Below, piece after piece: positions 43,394-52,623 of a stretch of DNA of 64,000 bases. The translations under genes and the position numbers were made by a program. The number at the start of each line of letters is the position of its first letter. Position 1 is the first letter of the stretch. The stretch is taken from the NCBI GenBank assembly GCA_016715985.1, contig JADJXD010000001.1, positions 1,984,001 through 2,048,000 of the forward strand, given 5' to 3'. A model generated the notes under the pieces. The model did not search any database. It saw only the letters and a program-made list of their open reading frames with translations, and had not been told where the DNA came from. This DNA comes from Saprospiraceae bacterium (lineage in GTDB: Bacteria > Bacteroidota > Bacteroidia > Chitinophagales > Saprospiraceae).

Positions 43394-44213
43394 CTCCTAT
43401 ACGGATGTTGACTGAAATTGTGGATATAAAATAGTAATCTTTTACCTGAGCTCCTCCACGCTGATCCCCTGTAGCAGGTGATACAATTTCTTCCTGTCCA
43501 AGATATTCTGACCATCGAATTCCGAGATTGGCAGCCAATTCACCATTACCTTGCCGCAATTCGTCATAGCTGACATATTTATCACTCACATCATCTATAT
43601 AATCGGTAAATGTTCTTCTTCCTACCACTTCCGCACTGATGTTGATTTTATCTGAAAGTTTGAATTTGGCGCCGCCTCCAAAGAGAACAGCAAAACTAAT
43701 CAGGCTGTATTTGTCTTTGAAGCCCGGCATCCCCTGACCTTCGGTACCTAATGGTTGCAATCGTACAAAATCGCCCCGGTATTTTGTACTGGGGTCAAAT
43801 CTGAAAACGCCCAATCCGGTCGTGAGATAAGGCGAAAAAACAGAAGAACCTTCAAAGGTCTCATAACCAAAAATATATAACTCACCCATGACTGCCAATT
43901 CTGCTAAAGGTGATTTGAAGCTTAAATTTCTTAATTGTTGCCAGCCAATATTAGACTTGCTGTCTGTACCAGATAGTCTCCCAAATAACAAATTGGCTCT
44001 TACACCAAAATATTTCCTGTATATATATCTGCCACCAAATTGAAATGCAAACCCGCCGTTTGAAAAATTCGAAGGAAAATCCGGGGCGTTCAAATCACCC
44101 CAGTAATTGGACAAACCAGCCCCTATACTGATTTCTTTATACTGCCCGGAAACACTGGAAGCAAATATAAGAAAGGATAAAGTAAGTAATAAACAAAAAG
44201 CTCTTATAGTCAT
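43341..44213 (-). CDS. DUF6089 family outer-membrane protein (paralog 2)
   Basis: About 290 aa from MTIRAFCLLL (44213), which gives a proper signal peptide ending SSVSGQ; the frame extends to 44255 but adds a hydrophilic leader. Shared with paralog 1 are GLSNYWGDLN, FGRLSG, LQPLGTEGQ and FTDYIDDVSD. A predicted beta-barrel in the outer membrane. It precedes recQ and their coding regions may overlap by 53 bp depending on the recQ start. Its function is unknown. Confidence 0.82.
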   Translation of the reverse strand: MTIRAFCLLLTLSFLIFASSVSGQYKEISIGAGLSNYWGDLNAPDFPSNFSNGGFAFQFGGRYIYRKYFGVRANLLFGRLSGTDSKSNIGWQQLRNLSFKSPLAELAVMGELYIFGYETFEGSSVFSPYLTTGLGVFRFDPSTKYRGDFVRLQPLGTEGQGMPGFKDKYSLISFAVLFGGGAKFKLSDKINISAEVVGRRTFTDYIDDVSDKYVSYDELRQGNGELAANLGIRWSEYLGQEEIVSPATGDQRGGAQVKDYYFISTISVNIRIGDGRGGFNRGRKVNCPKF

Positions 44214-44476
44214 CTTTTGAATATTGGTTGGAAAAAACACATATCTTGTGCTCAATCCGATTAATTAACTTTGAGAACCTGAAAAATATTAAGTAATTAG
44301 GATAATCAGCTCCGGGATGGAAAATACTGAACCATATTAACCCCTAAAATGTTTGATTTATTATATGTTCAATTATTTTTGCATAAAATTTTTAAACCAT
44401 TATTTATTAATCAAATAAACATATTATACATAATTATAATACAAAAGTAAATATGTTTTAATAAACTCACAATTAT

Positions 44477-46138
44477 ATGCGTAATTTTTTTATTGTTTTT
44501 ATCTCTTTGTTTTTAATAATCCATATCGGATCTTCTCAAAATGTACCTAATGATTGGTATTATGGCAATCCCGGAGAGGGATTTATGGGCATTTCAATGC
44601 AAAAAGCATATGATGGTATATTAAAAGATAAAAGTTCAAGAACAGTAGTTGTCGCTGTTATAGATTCAGGAATTGACATTGATCATGAAGATCTGAAAGA
44701 AAATATTTGGATCAACGCAGGTGAAATACCTGACAACGGTATCGATGATGATAAAAACGGATACATAGATGATGTTTACGGTTGGAATTTTATAGGTGGA
44801 CCTGACGGCAAAAATGTAGGACCGGATACTTACGAAGCTACCAGAGTGTGGGCTATGCTAAAGTATAAATATGAAAATGCGAACCCTGCATTATTAAATA
44901 AAACACAGAAAGCTGAGTACGATCTGTATCTGAGAGCTAAAGAAAATGTGGATAAAGAAGTGGCAAGTGCAAAAAACAGTCTGATGCAACTTCAGAATGT
45001 GGAAACAAAGGTAATGAGTGCATTATCGACGTTGGAAACAAAACTAAACGGTGCAGAATTGAGTAAGTCAACAATTGAAGGAGTGGATGCTACCGGAAGT
45101 CAGGACCTTGCTATGGCAAAAAACATTGTCCTTCAGTACATTGATGGTTCAGATATAACCACAATAGATGGAATCAAGGAACAAATTTCATCTGAAATAA
45201 AAGCAGATGGGAAAAGACATCAGGATAAACTGGATTATGCTTTCAATCCTGATTTTGATACCAGAAAGACTATTGTGAAAGATAATTATGACGATGTAAA
45301 TGAACGTATTTACGGTAATAACGACGTGACCGGTCCGGACGCCTTGCACGGAACACATGTTGCCGGCATAATAGGTGCTGTTCGAAATAATAATTTGGGT
45401 ATGGATGGTGTTGCAGATAATGTCAGACTAATGTCAGTGAGAGCAGTTCCGGATGGAGATGAAAGAGACAAGGACGTTGCAAATGCAATCAGGTATGCGG
45501 TGGACAATGGTGCTACCATCATCAATATGAGTTTTGGAAAGGGGTTTGGAACACACAAGCAAGCTGTTGATGAAGCAGTGCAATATGCTGCGAAAAAGGA
45601 TGTTTTACTGGTGCATGCTGCCGGAAACTCTGCGCAGGATAATGATGTCACTGATAATTTTCCAAATGCAAACTACGAAAAGAAATCAGGTTTTTTGTGT
45701 AAGAAGAAAAAGAAAGCAGCTAATTGGATTGAAGTTGGTGCACTTTCATACAGAGATGGAGAAGACTATGCTGCAACTTTTTCCAATTACGGCAAAACAC
45801 AAGTGGACCTTTTTGCTCCGGGTGTGAGAATTTATTCAACTATGCCGGGAAGTGAATATGCTCCTTTGCAGGGAACAAGCATGGCAGCACCAGTTGTAGC
45901 AGGTGTGGCTGCTGTTATCAGATCTTACTATCCGACGTTGACGGCTGAACAAGTAAAGGAAGCTATCATGAAATCAGTAACTCCTATCACTCAGGAAGTT
46001 AAAGTACCAGGTTCTAAAACGGACAAAAAGAAATTTTCAGATATGTCTGTGTCTGGTGGAGTGGTCAATCTGGATAACGCTCTCAAAGTAGCAGCTACCA
46101 TGAAAGGTAAAAAGAAACTGAAAGAAGTTAAAGCCTAA
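44477..46138 (+). CDS. S8 family serine protease with long insert
   Basis: A 553-aa subtilisin-type protease with a signal peptide (MRNFFIVFISLFLIIHIGSS). Catalytic residues: Asp63 (VVAVIDSGIDIDH), His291 (LHGTHVAG) and Ser468 (QGTSMAAPVV). D and H are 228 residues apart, far more than the roughly 40 of subtilisin. The region between holds a long, mostly helical segment (about residues 130-270) rich in Lys, Ala, Glu and Leu, such as KENVDKEVASAKNSLMQ. I believe it inserts into the catalytic domain. There is no T9SS tail; the C-terminus ends in a Lys-rich KKKLKEVKA. It is presumably periplasmic or exported by another route. Confidence 0.87.
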   Translation: MRNFFIVFISLFLIIHIGSSQNVPNDWYYGNPGEGFMGISMQKAYDGILKDKSSRTVVVAVIDSGIDIDHEDLKENIWINAGEIPDNGIDDDKNGYIDDVYGWNFIGGPDGKNVGPDTYEATRVWAMLKYKYENANPALLNKTQKAEYDLYLRAKENVDKEVASAKNSLMQLQNVETKVMSALSTLETKLNGAELSKSTIEGVDATGSQDLAMAKNIVLQYIDGSDITTIDGIKEQISSEIKADGKRHQDKLDYAFNPDFDTRKTIVKDNYDDVNERIYGNNDVTGPDALHGTHVAGIIGAVRNNNLGMDGVADNVRLMSVRAVPDGDERDKDVANAIRYAVDNGATIINMSFGKGFGTHKQAVDEAVQYAAKKDVLLVHAAGNSAQDNDVTDNFPNANYEKKSGFLCKKKKKAANWIEVGALSYRDGEDYAATFSNYGKTQVDLFAPGVRIYSTMPGSEYAPLQGTSMAAPVVAGVAAVIRSYYPTLTAEQVKEAIMKSVTPITQEVKVPGSKTDKKKFSDMSVSGGVVNLDNALKVAATMKGKKKLKEVKA

Positions 46139-46206
46139 GAATAATTGTAAAGTGTTTTATTCTTGCCGATCATAATTGAAATATAGCTTTAGAATTTAGA
46201 TATGAT

Positions 46207-46239
46207 AAAAAAAGGGGTTGGAAATCGACTCCTTTTTTT
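46207..46239. terminator. Bidirectional terminator between the S8 protease gene and sbcD
   Basis: A stem of about 15 bp with two or three G-T pairs: seven A and GGGG on the left, CTCC and seven T on the right, loop AAA. It lies between the convergent genes and its right edge overlaps the sbcD stop codon (46238-46240), so it serves both directions. Confidence 0.75.
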
Positions 46240-47464
46240 ATGTATTTTTTTCTCCGGAATACATTTCTTCCAAAATCTGGTGGTATGCATCATACAGCAT
46301 TTCTCTCGAATTGCTCTCCACATTATCAGATGCCAGTTTTTTTTCAAAAATATCCACCGGACTGAAATCACTGATTAAAGCACCATCATGCACCGATATT
46401 TTGTGCGTAGGGTTGTCTTTAAAACTGATTCTGCTTTTAATGATTTTATATGAATCAGATATATATTTAGTGGGCAATTCTTCCGCTGATACGATGAACA
46501 CAGGATCAAACTGATCTTCCAGAATATCTAATTCTATCAAAGATGCGAGTGCAAAATCAGGCTTGTAATTTTCAAGACACTCAACTATATTTTTAAGGTT
46601 CCCGCTAAATCTTATCAATTCCCTGTTTTTAGGTATTTTGACAACTGAAGGATCAGATATTGTCTGATTTTCAATTTCCAGTACAATGACTTGTTTTTCC
46701 AATTGTCTCTCAGAAAAATCCAGATATACCGGCGAACCACAATATCTGATGAATTTATTATTACCTACTTTCTGAGGTTTGTGGATATGCCCCAGAGCAT
46801 AATATTGTACTGAATCAGAAAGCAGATTAACGGGTAATCCATCCAGATTACCTATGTGAATTTCTCTTTCACTATCTGATGTAAGCGAACCATACATCAG
46901 CAGATGTCCCATTGCAATGATAGGTGTTTCTTTTCCATAAAGTTCAAAAGATTTATCCACTAATCGGGAATAAATATTTTGAATTGAAGACTGAATTATT
47001 TCAGATTTGGAAGTAAGAAGGTTAGCTTCTGTGGATTGCCTCAGGTCTTTGTCTCTGAGAAAAGGAACTGCCAAAATTACACATTCCAATTCATTATTTT
47101 TATTGAAAATGGGTATAATCTGATCAAAAATGTTTTCCGGCATTCCTCCGACAATTTTAATATCCAGTACAGCTAGAATTTCAGCAGGAGCATTCAGCAG
47201 ACTGATTCCATCGTGATTGCCCCCGGTAATGATCACTTTTACATTTGTCTGAACCAACTTTTTCAAGACATCGTAGTACAGTTTCAAGTCCTTTGTAGAA
47301 GGATTTGCCAAATCAAATACATCTCCGGAGACCAACAAGACATCTATCTTTTCCTGTATGATAAATCCTGTGAGCCATTCAAAAAAATATTTAATATCCT
47401 CATAAAGCTCATACTTATACAATAGCTTACCGATATGCCAGTCAGATGTGTGCAGAATTTTCAT
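46238..47464 (-). CDS. sbcD: Exonuclease SbcD (SbcCD D subunit / Mre11-like)
   Basis: A 408-aa calcineurin-like phosphoesterase. Motifs: ILHTSDWHIGK, LLVSGDVFDLANPS and ITGGNHD in order, then GHLLMYG and GHIHKPQ. Together with SbcC it trims DNA hairpins and double-strand ends. SbcC is normally next to SbcD, but the neighbour beyond the stop is the convergent S8 protease and no ATPase gene is near, so the partner must lie elsewhere or be missing. It is preceded by an SGNH hydrolase gene whose stop codon is one base from this start. Confidence 0.9.
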   Translation of the reverse strand: MKILHTSDWHIGKLLYKYELYEDIKYFFEWLTGFIIQEKIDVLLVSGDVFDLANPSTKDLKLYYDVLKKLVQTNVKVIITGGNHDGISLLNAPAEILAVLDIKIVGGMPENIFDQIIPIFNKNNELECVILAVPFLRDKDLRQSTEANLLTSKSEIIQSSIQNIYSRLVDKSFELYGKETPIIAMGHLLMYGSLTSDSEREIHIGNLDGLPVNLLSDSVQYYALGHIHKPQKVGNNKFIRYCGSPVYLDFSERQLEKQVIVLEIENQTISDPSVVKIPKNRELIRFSGNLKNIVECLENYKPDFALASLIELDILEDQFDPVFIVSAEELPTKYISDSYKIIKSRISFKDNPTHKISVHDGALISDFSPVDIFEKKLASDNVESNSREMLYDAYHQILEEMYSGEKNT

Positions 47465-47465
47465 T

Positions 47466-48185
47466 TTACTTTTTTAAGAAGGATTCTGCTTTTGGAAGCA
47501 TTCTTTCAACCCAAAGCCCATACATTTTACCGGATGGGTGCAGTTTATCAGATACAAGAAGATCGGGATTATTTAAGGCCATTCTTGAAATGTCCGTGAT
47601 AGGCACATAATGTACATGATTACGTTCAGAAATTTCCTGATTTATTTTATTGTAAGCATCGATTTCTTTGGTTATTTTTGAAGGGTTTTGATTCTGACCA
47701 AATGGGGTCACAGCATAATCCGGTATCGATACTACTATTACATTATCAGGATTTTCGCCAGCCAATTGAATAGCCTTTTTTACAAGTTTTTCAAATCTTT
47801 CGGGGTAGTAAGCGATGTCATAATTTCTATACTGATCATTCACCCCAATCAGAAGGCTAACCATATCATACTTATTTTTTAATGTGCTGTCTTTAGCTAT
47901 AGCTGCCCAAAGATCATCACAAGTCCAGCCTGTTTTAGCTATTACTTTTGGGTTGGATTCAAAAAGATAGTTTTTGTCTGTTAACGATTGTTGCAATAAA
48001 TATGGAAATGTTTTTTCTGTTTTTTCACCATGACCGATTGTGTAGCTGTCACCTAAAGCCAGATAATTGAATGGTTGCGGCGTTACAATAACTTCAGGAA
48101 TTTCAATGATTTCAGATGAGCTGCAATGAAATCCGCCAGAAATACATAAAAACAGAATAAAAATGAACGGTGTTCTTGAAATCAT
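47466..48185 (-). CDS. SGNH/GDSL-type esterase, likely lipoprotein
   Basis: About 239 aa from the ATG at 48185, with the signal MISRTPFIFILFLCISGGFHC, which looks like a lipobox (Cys after GGFH). The domain has GDSYTIGHG (Ser), a GVNDQYRNYD block, and DKLHPSGK (Asp/His). Such enzymes hydrolyse esters in the periplasm or outer leaflet. It sits one base before sbcD, so translation is probably coupled, although function is unrelated. A frame from 48212 would add nine residues, less suited to a signal peptide. Confidence 0.85.
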   Translation of the reverse strand: MISRTPFIFILFLCISGGFHCSSSEIIEIPEVIVTPQPFNYLALGDSYTIGHGEKTEKTFPYLLQQSLTDKNYLFESNPKVIAKTGWTCDDLWAAIAKDSTLKNKYDMVSLLIGVNDQYRNYDIAYYPERFEKLVKKAIQLAGENPDNVIVVSIPDYAVTPFGQNQNPSKITKEIDAYNKINQEISERNHVHYVPITDISRMALNNPDLLVSDKLHPSGKMYGLWVERMLPKAESFLKK

Positions 48186-48212
48186 TTTCTTTTTATTACA
48201 AATGTAAAACAA

Positions 48213-48525
48213 TTCTGTTCAAAAATGTTAGAAATTTTGTGAAAATACCATTGGTTTATATTACCGGAATTTTCTCCGATTAAATTCATAATTAATCTTA
48301 AAAACTTGTTTTATTTCATGTATTTCTAAAACAATTACACATTACGCTTATAAATATGCATTTCCTAACCCTTTTTTACCTTTGGAATAATTAGTTTATA
48401 GGTTAAATCAATCTTAACTTTGTTATTGATTGAATCGGGATTAATTAAAATTGTATAGATTTCTATTATGTACAATTATTAAAAACTTCTGATTCTTAAA
48501 TCAAATCATCCTAAGAAAACCGAAC
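48213..48525. other. AT-rich divergent spacer with a -7 element
   Basis: No ORF. TAACTTTG at 48415-48422 matches TAnnTTTG about 104 bp before the ATG at 48526; the -33 candidate TTTA at 48395-48398 is weak. If used, it would leave a long 5' leader. Confidence 0.5.
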
Positions 48526-50640
48526 ATGACCCGTAAACTATTTATTCTGATCGTTACATTTTTTGCATTTTGTATTCATGCAGATGGTGGTAAAATTTTA
48601 CATTCCAATAAAAATAATACACTATTCAACAAACCTTATATCAAGCCTGCTATAGGCAGTGTGGATGGATTTGTTTGGTTTGACAGTAATGTCAATGGAT
48701 ACTTTGATATTGGTGAAGATGGTATAGCAAATGTACCTGTATTTTTATTTACTTGTTCCGGTCAATTCATTGCTTCCACTATTTCTGATTCGGATGGTTC
48801 TTACGATTTTAGTGATATAGAAGATGGAAGCTACAAGGTGTTTTTCAATAAATCAGGTTTACCCAATAACTATTCGTTTACGTTGTCAGGAGATGACGCA
48901 TTAGATAATGATGCGTATCCAACCGGTTTTACAGATTGTTTTGACCTTTTTGAAGACGAGCTGGAACAAAATGCCGGATTTACAATCTTATCCAATATCG
49001 GAGATTTTGTCTGGTATGACTACAATGGCGATGGAATTCAGGATTTTTTGGAACCAGGGATCAGCGGAGTTACCGTAAATTTGTTTGATCAGTCAGGTAT
49101 TCTTCTGGATGAGCAGATAACGGATCCTAATGGATATTATAACTTTAGTTTTCTTTTTCCGGGGTCCTATTATTTACAGTTTATTGCAGCAGATTCATTG
49201 ACTGTCACTTATTACAATGGATTTGATCAGGGAGATGATAGTGATATATCAGGTACATTTGGTCCAGGAACTACATCCCTTATTACGATTGCCGGAGGTG
49301 AAGACAGATTGGATATTGATGCCGGGTATTACGAGTGTGTAAATATTTGCGGGTTTGTGTATGCTGACGCCAATTTTAATGACAACAAAGATCAAAATGA
49401 AAATGGTTTTAATGGATTGATGGTCATGTTATGGCAACTAACGGATGATGGCCCTGAGTTGGTTGATGCAACTTTTACAGCAAATCAGCAGGGAACAAAC
49501 AGTAATGATGGTTATTATTCATTCTGTGTTGCTCCGGGTACATATTATGTACAGGTAATACTTTCTCCAACCGTGGATTTAGTGCCGGGATTGCCTTTTA
49601 TTGGGAATAATGAACAAACTTACAATTCGTTTGACGAAAGTAACGGGCCTTTTACCACTTACACTTTTAGTCTTTTGGGGGGCGAAGAAGCCTGTCCTTT
49701 AAATCTGGGTTTATATTGTGGTGGCAAATTTACCAATTCAGTATGGTTGGATACAAACTTTGATGGGATTAAAGATGAAAACGAACCACCTGTGCAGGGA
49801 ATTTTAGTAGAGTTGTTTGATGATAGCTTCAATAAAATCGGTCAAAGTATAACGAATGAAGAAGGTGTTTTTACCATAGAAAAACTCAGGAAAGATTCTT
49901 ATTATCTCCAATTCTCAAAGCCTGAAGCTTATGTATTTACTTTGCCATTTGCAGATGGAGGATCTTCTTCCATTTTTGACTGCGATGTTGACAACAGTTT
50001 TGGTGAAGGAACCACATCCCTGTATTCATTAGGTGGATGTGAAATAATGAGAGGGTTGAATGCAGGATACACTTCCGGTGCTTTGCCCGTTAAATGGGAA
50101 AACATCTCTGTAAAAGGTCATAACAAAAGTAATGTACTGGATTGGAAAACAAATTCAGAATTCCATTCAGATTATTATGAAGTCATGCGAAGTGATAATA
50201 ACGGAAAAAGTTTTACTGTCATTGGAAAAATCAAAAGTCTGAATAATCCTACAGGAGGAAGTTATTCATTTGTTGACAGTGGTATTAAAGATTCAAATAT
50301 TAAATATTATAGAATCAAACATGTAGGAATGGACAATTCCGTGTCATACAGTTCTATTGTCAGTGTTTTAAATACTAAAGGTGAACACACTATTAAAATA
50401 ACCCCTAATCCTGCTAATAGCTTCCTGAATATAACATTCAGCAACTCAGATAATCGATCAGACGCTGATATTTTGCTTTTAGACAATGTAGGTAAAAAAG
50501 TCAAAGAATATAAAATCAGTGCTACAGAAAATTCAGAAATTTCTTTAGACATTTCAGAATTGCAACCTGGATTATATTTCACTCAAATCACTTTAGGAAC
50601 AGACTTCAGATTCTTTGAAAAGCTGTTGATTGTGCGGTGA
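48526..50640 (+). CDS. SdrD B-like repeat surface protein with T9SS type A domain
   Basis: A 704-aa secreted protein with a signal peptide (residues about 1-20). It has four SdrD_B-like Cna-B repeats of about 110 residues, recognisable by phrases such as SVDGFVWFDSNVNG, IGDFVWYDYNGDG, ICGFVYADANFND and FTNSVWLDTNFDG, each followed by a YxF/YSF segment. After a linker (LPVKWENISVKGHNK, a YYRIKHVG module), the last 80 residues form a T9SS type A sorting domain (ITPNPANSFLNI then ISELQPGLYF). It is probably a rigid surface adhesin or stalk; the acidic Dx[DN]xDG-like turns suggest calcium binding. Confidence 0.88.
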   Translation: MTRKLFILIVTFFAFCIHADGGKILHSNKNNTLFNKPYIKPAIGSVDGFVWFDSNVNGYFDIGEDGIANVPVFLFTCSGQFIASTISDSDGSYDFSDIEDGSYKVFFNKSGLPNNYSFTLSGDDALDNDAYPTGFTDCFDLFEDELEQNAGFTILSNIGDFVWYDYNGDGIQDFLEPGISGVTVNLFDQSGILLDEQITDPNGYYNFSFLFPGSYYLQFIAADSLTVTYYNGFDQGDDSDISGTFGPGTTSLITIAGGEDRLDIDAGYYECVNICGFVYADANFNDNKDQNENGFNGLMVMLWQLTDDGPELVDATFTANQQGTNSNDGYYSFCVAPGTYYVQVILSPTVDLVPGLPFIGNNEQTYNSFDESNGPFTTYTFSLLGGEEACPLNLGLYCGGKFTNSVWLDTNFDGIKDENEPPVQGILVELFDDSFNKIGQSITNEEGVFTIEKLRKDSYYLQFSKPEAYVFTLPFADGGSSSIFDCDVDNSFGEGTTSLYSLGGCEIMRGLNAGYTSGALPVKWENISVKGHNKSNVLDWKTNSEFHSDYYEVMRSDNNGKSFTVIGKIKSLNNPTGGSYSFVDSGIKDSNIKYYRIKHVGMDNSVSYSSIVSVLNTKGEHTIKITPNPANSFLNITFSNSDNRSDADILLLDNVGKKVKEYKISATENSEISLDISELQPGLYFTQITLGTDFRFFEKLLIVR

Positions 50641-50713
50641 TTACTTTGATTGTGGCATTTTCTATTGAACAAAAATGATTGTTCAGTTTAATCAGATGAT
50701 CATAATTATGCAA

Positions 50714-51013
50714 CTATTTCTGTTCAGAAGCTTCTTCTGCCCGTTTCAGTATTTTTTTATAAATATTGTTATTGAGCCACCATTTTATGGAACCATAACC
50801 AATAATTCCGGCCAGAATCATCGTAGCAAGCTGATCCAAAGCCTTTCTGGTGAGATAAACGTCTGAAAAACTGCTATCTTTTAAATTAAATAAATTGATG
50901 ATTATAAAAATTCCAAATCCAAATATACTTCCATTTATCAAGGCATATCTCCATCTCCCCTGCAATAATATTTTCTCCCAATAATCTTTGAATTTCTGAT
51001 CCGATGTATGCAT
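50714..51013 (-). CDS. Small two-helix membrane protein downstream of purA
   Basis: A 99-aa protein with a charged N-terminus (FKDYWEKILLQG), one helix at about residues 24-40 (ALINGSIFGFGIFIIINLF) and a second near 65-85 (MILAGIIGYGSIKWWL), followed by a basic and acidic tail. I recognise no family. It follows purA by 12 bp on the same strand, so it is likely co-transcribed. A short antisense frame is a shadow. Confidence 0.6.
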   Translation of the reverse strand: MHTSDQKFKDYWEKILLQGRWRYALINGSIFGFGIFIIINLFNLKDSSFSDVYLTRKALDQLATMILAGIIGYGSIKWWLNNNIYKKILKRAEEASEQK

Positions 51014-51025
51014 GTCTGTTTACTT

Positions 51026-52300
51026 TTAAGATTGTCTTTCAAACAATTTATGTCTTTCAGGTCCTGTTGAAACCATAGAAATGCGGGTTCTCAAAAGCTT
51101 CTCGAGAAAATCTACATAACTTCTGGTTTTTTCCGGTAATGCTTCATATGTATTGACAGGTCCGAGATCTGTGTTCCAACCGGATATAGATTTATAAACC
51201 GGATCAATTTTAACATCATTACAATCATAAGGCAACTCATCAGATGTAATATCGTCATAATGGTATTCTGTCGCCACGCTTATGGTCTCAAAAGTATCCA
51301 ACACATCCAATTTTGTTATACATATTTGTGTAACTCCATTTAACATAATAGTGTAAAGAAGCTGAGGAACATCCAGCCAACCACACCTTCTTGGTCTTCC
51401 CGTTGTAGCGCCAAATTCCATACCGATCCTTCTTAATTTTTCACCTGTCTCATCATGCAATTCGGTTGGGAAAGGCCCGCTTCCTACTCGGGTACAGTAC
51501 GCTTTTGCTATTCCGATCACCTCTCTTATCTGAGTAGGTGCTATTCCTAATCCACTACATACTCCTGCACTGATTGTATTGGATGAAGTCACAAAAGGGT
51601 AAGTGCCAAAATCAATATCCAGCATTGAACCCTGTGCGCCTTCTGCAAGAATCTTTTTGCCGTCCTTTATTGCATTATTGATATAATATTCACTGTTTAC
51701 ATATCTGAGTTTCTTTATCTGTTCCACACATTCAAAAAATTGTGTTTCCTGAGCTTCCAAATCAAAATCTATAGCAGGATATTGTTTTAAAATACCGAGA
51801 TGCTTTTCTTTCAAAGCCTGATATTTTTTATCGAAATCTGCAGAAAACATATCACCTGTACGCAATCCGTTCCTGCCGGTTTTATCCATATATGCCGGTC
51901 CGATACCTTTGAGTGTAGAGCCGATTTTTTCAGCACCTTTTGCACTTTCAGATGCAGCATCCAGATATCTGTGTGTTGGAACTATGAGATGGGCTTTCCT
52001 GGATACTAAAAGTCCGGCATGGACATCAATACCAGCTTTCTCTAATGAAGAAATTTCTTTTACCATCGTAATAGGATCCAGAACTACTCCGTTTCCGATG
52101 ACATTAATGATATTGGTTCGGAAAATACCGGATGGAATAGTATGCAAAACATATTTGTCATTTCCTATCTTGATAGTGTGACCTGCATTTGGTCCGCCCT
52201 GAAATCTGCACACCAAATCATATTGATCCGCCAGATAATCCACAATCTTACCTTTGCCTTCATCGCCCCATTGAAGGCCAAGTAATACATCAACAGCCAT
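51026..52300 (-). CDS. purA: Adenylosuccinate synthetase
   Basis: A 424-aa enzyme that joins IMP and aspartate with GTP to make adenylosuccinate. The P-loop and IMP-binding region reads LQWGDEGKGKIVD near residue 9, then RFQGGPNAGHTI, GIGPAYMDK, AEGAQGSMLDIDFGTYPF, TRVGSGPFPTEL and RRCGWLDVPQL. Length is normal. It leads a two-gene minus-strand unit with a small membrane protein. Its upstream gap (52301-52623) is AT-rich and divergent from gcvP. Confidence 0.97.
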   Translation of the reverse strand: MAVDVLLGLQWGDEGKGKIVDYLADQYDLVCRFQGGPNAGHTIKIGNDKYVLHTIPSGIFRTNIINVIGNGVVLDPITMVKEISSLEKAGIDVHAGLLVSRKAHLIVPTHRYLDAASESAKGAEKIGSTLKGIGPAYMDKTGRNGLRTGDMFSADFDKKYQALKEKHLGILKQYPAIDFDLEAQETQFFECVEQIKKLRYVNSEYYINNAIKDGKKILAEGAQGSMLDIDFGTYPFVTSSNTISAGVCSGLGIAPTQIREVIGIAKAYCTRVGSGPFPTELHDETGEKLRRIGMEFGATTGRPRRCGWLDVPQLLYTIMLNGVTQICITKLDVLDTFETISVATEYHYDDITSDELPYDCNDVKIDPVYKSISGWNTDLGPVNTYEALPEKTRSYVDFLEKLLRTRISMVSTGPERHKLFERQS

Positions 52301-52623
52301 AATTATATTTATTTACCGACAATTATTTAAAGGTCAAAATTATTAAAATGCTAATACTTACTGTAATAAACATCTAAATATATTCAAATCATTCCTTTCT
52401 TATTGTGATACGATACACTAAACAGTAAAAAATGAATACTTCAAAATAGAAATTCCTGATGTGTTTTAATTTTTTTCAGAGAATAGTTCTGTCAAAACAA
52501 GTTTCAAATCAACGGGAATAACTGTGTGTACTATTTTATTATAATTATCTGAATGAATGAAATTATATTTTCAAAAACTTTTAACTTCGCACATCGTTTT
52601 TTACCTAACCAAAATATAATTGA
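52301..52623. other. AT-rich divergent spacer between purA and gcvP
   Basis: No ORF. TAACTTCG at 52582-52589 (near TAnnTTTG) lies about 34 bp before the gcvP ATG and may be its -7 box; no -33 is clear. Confidence 0.45.
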
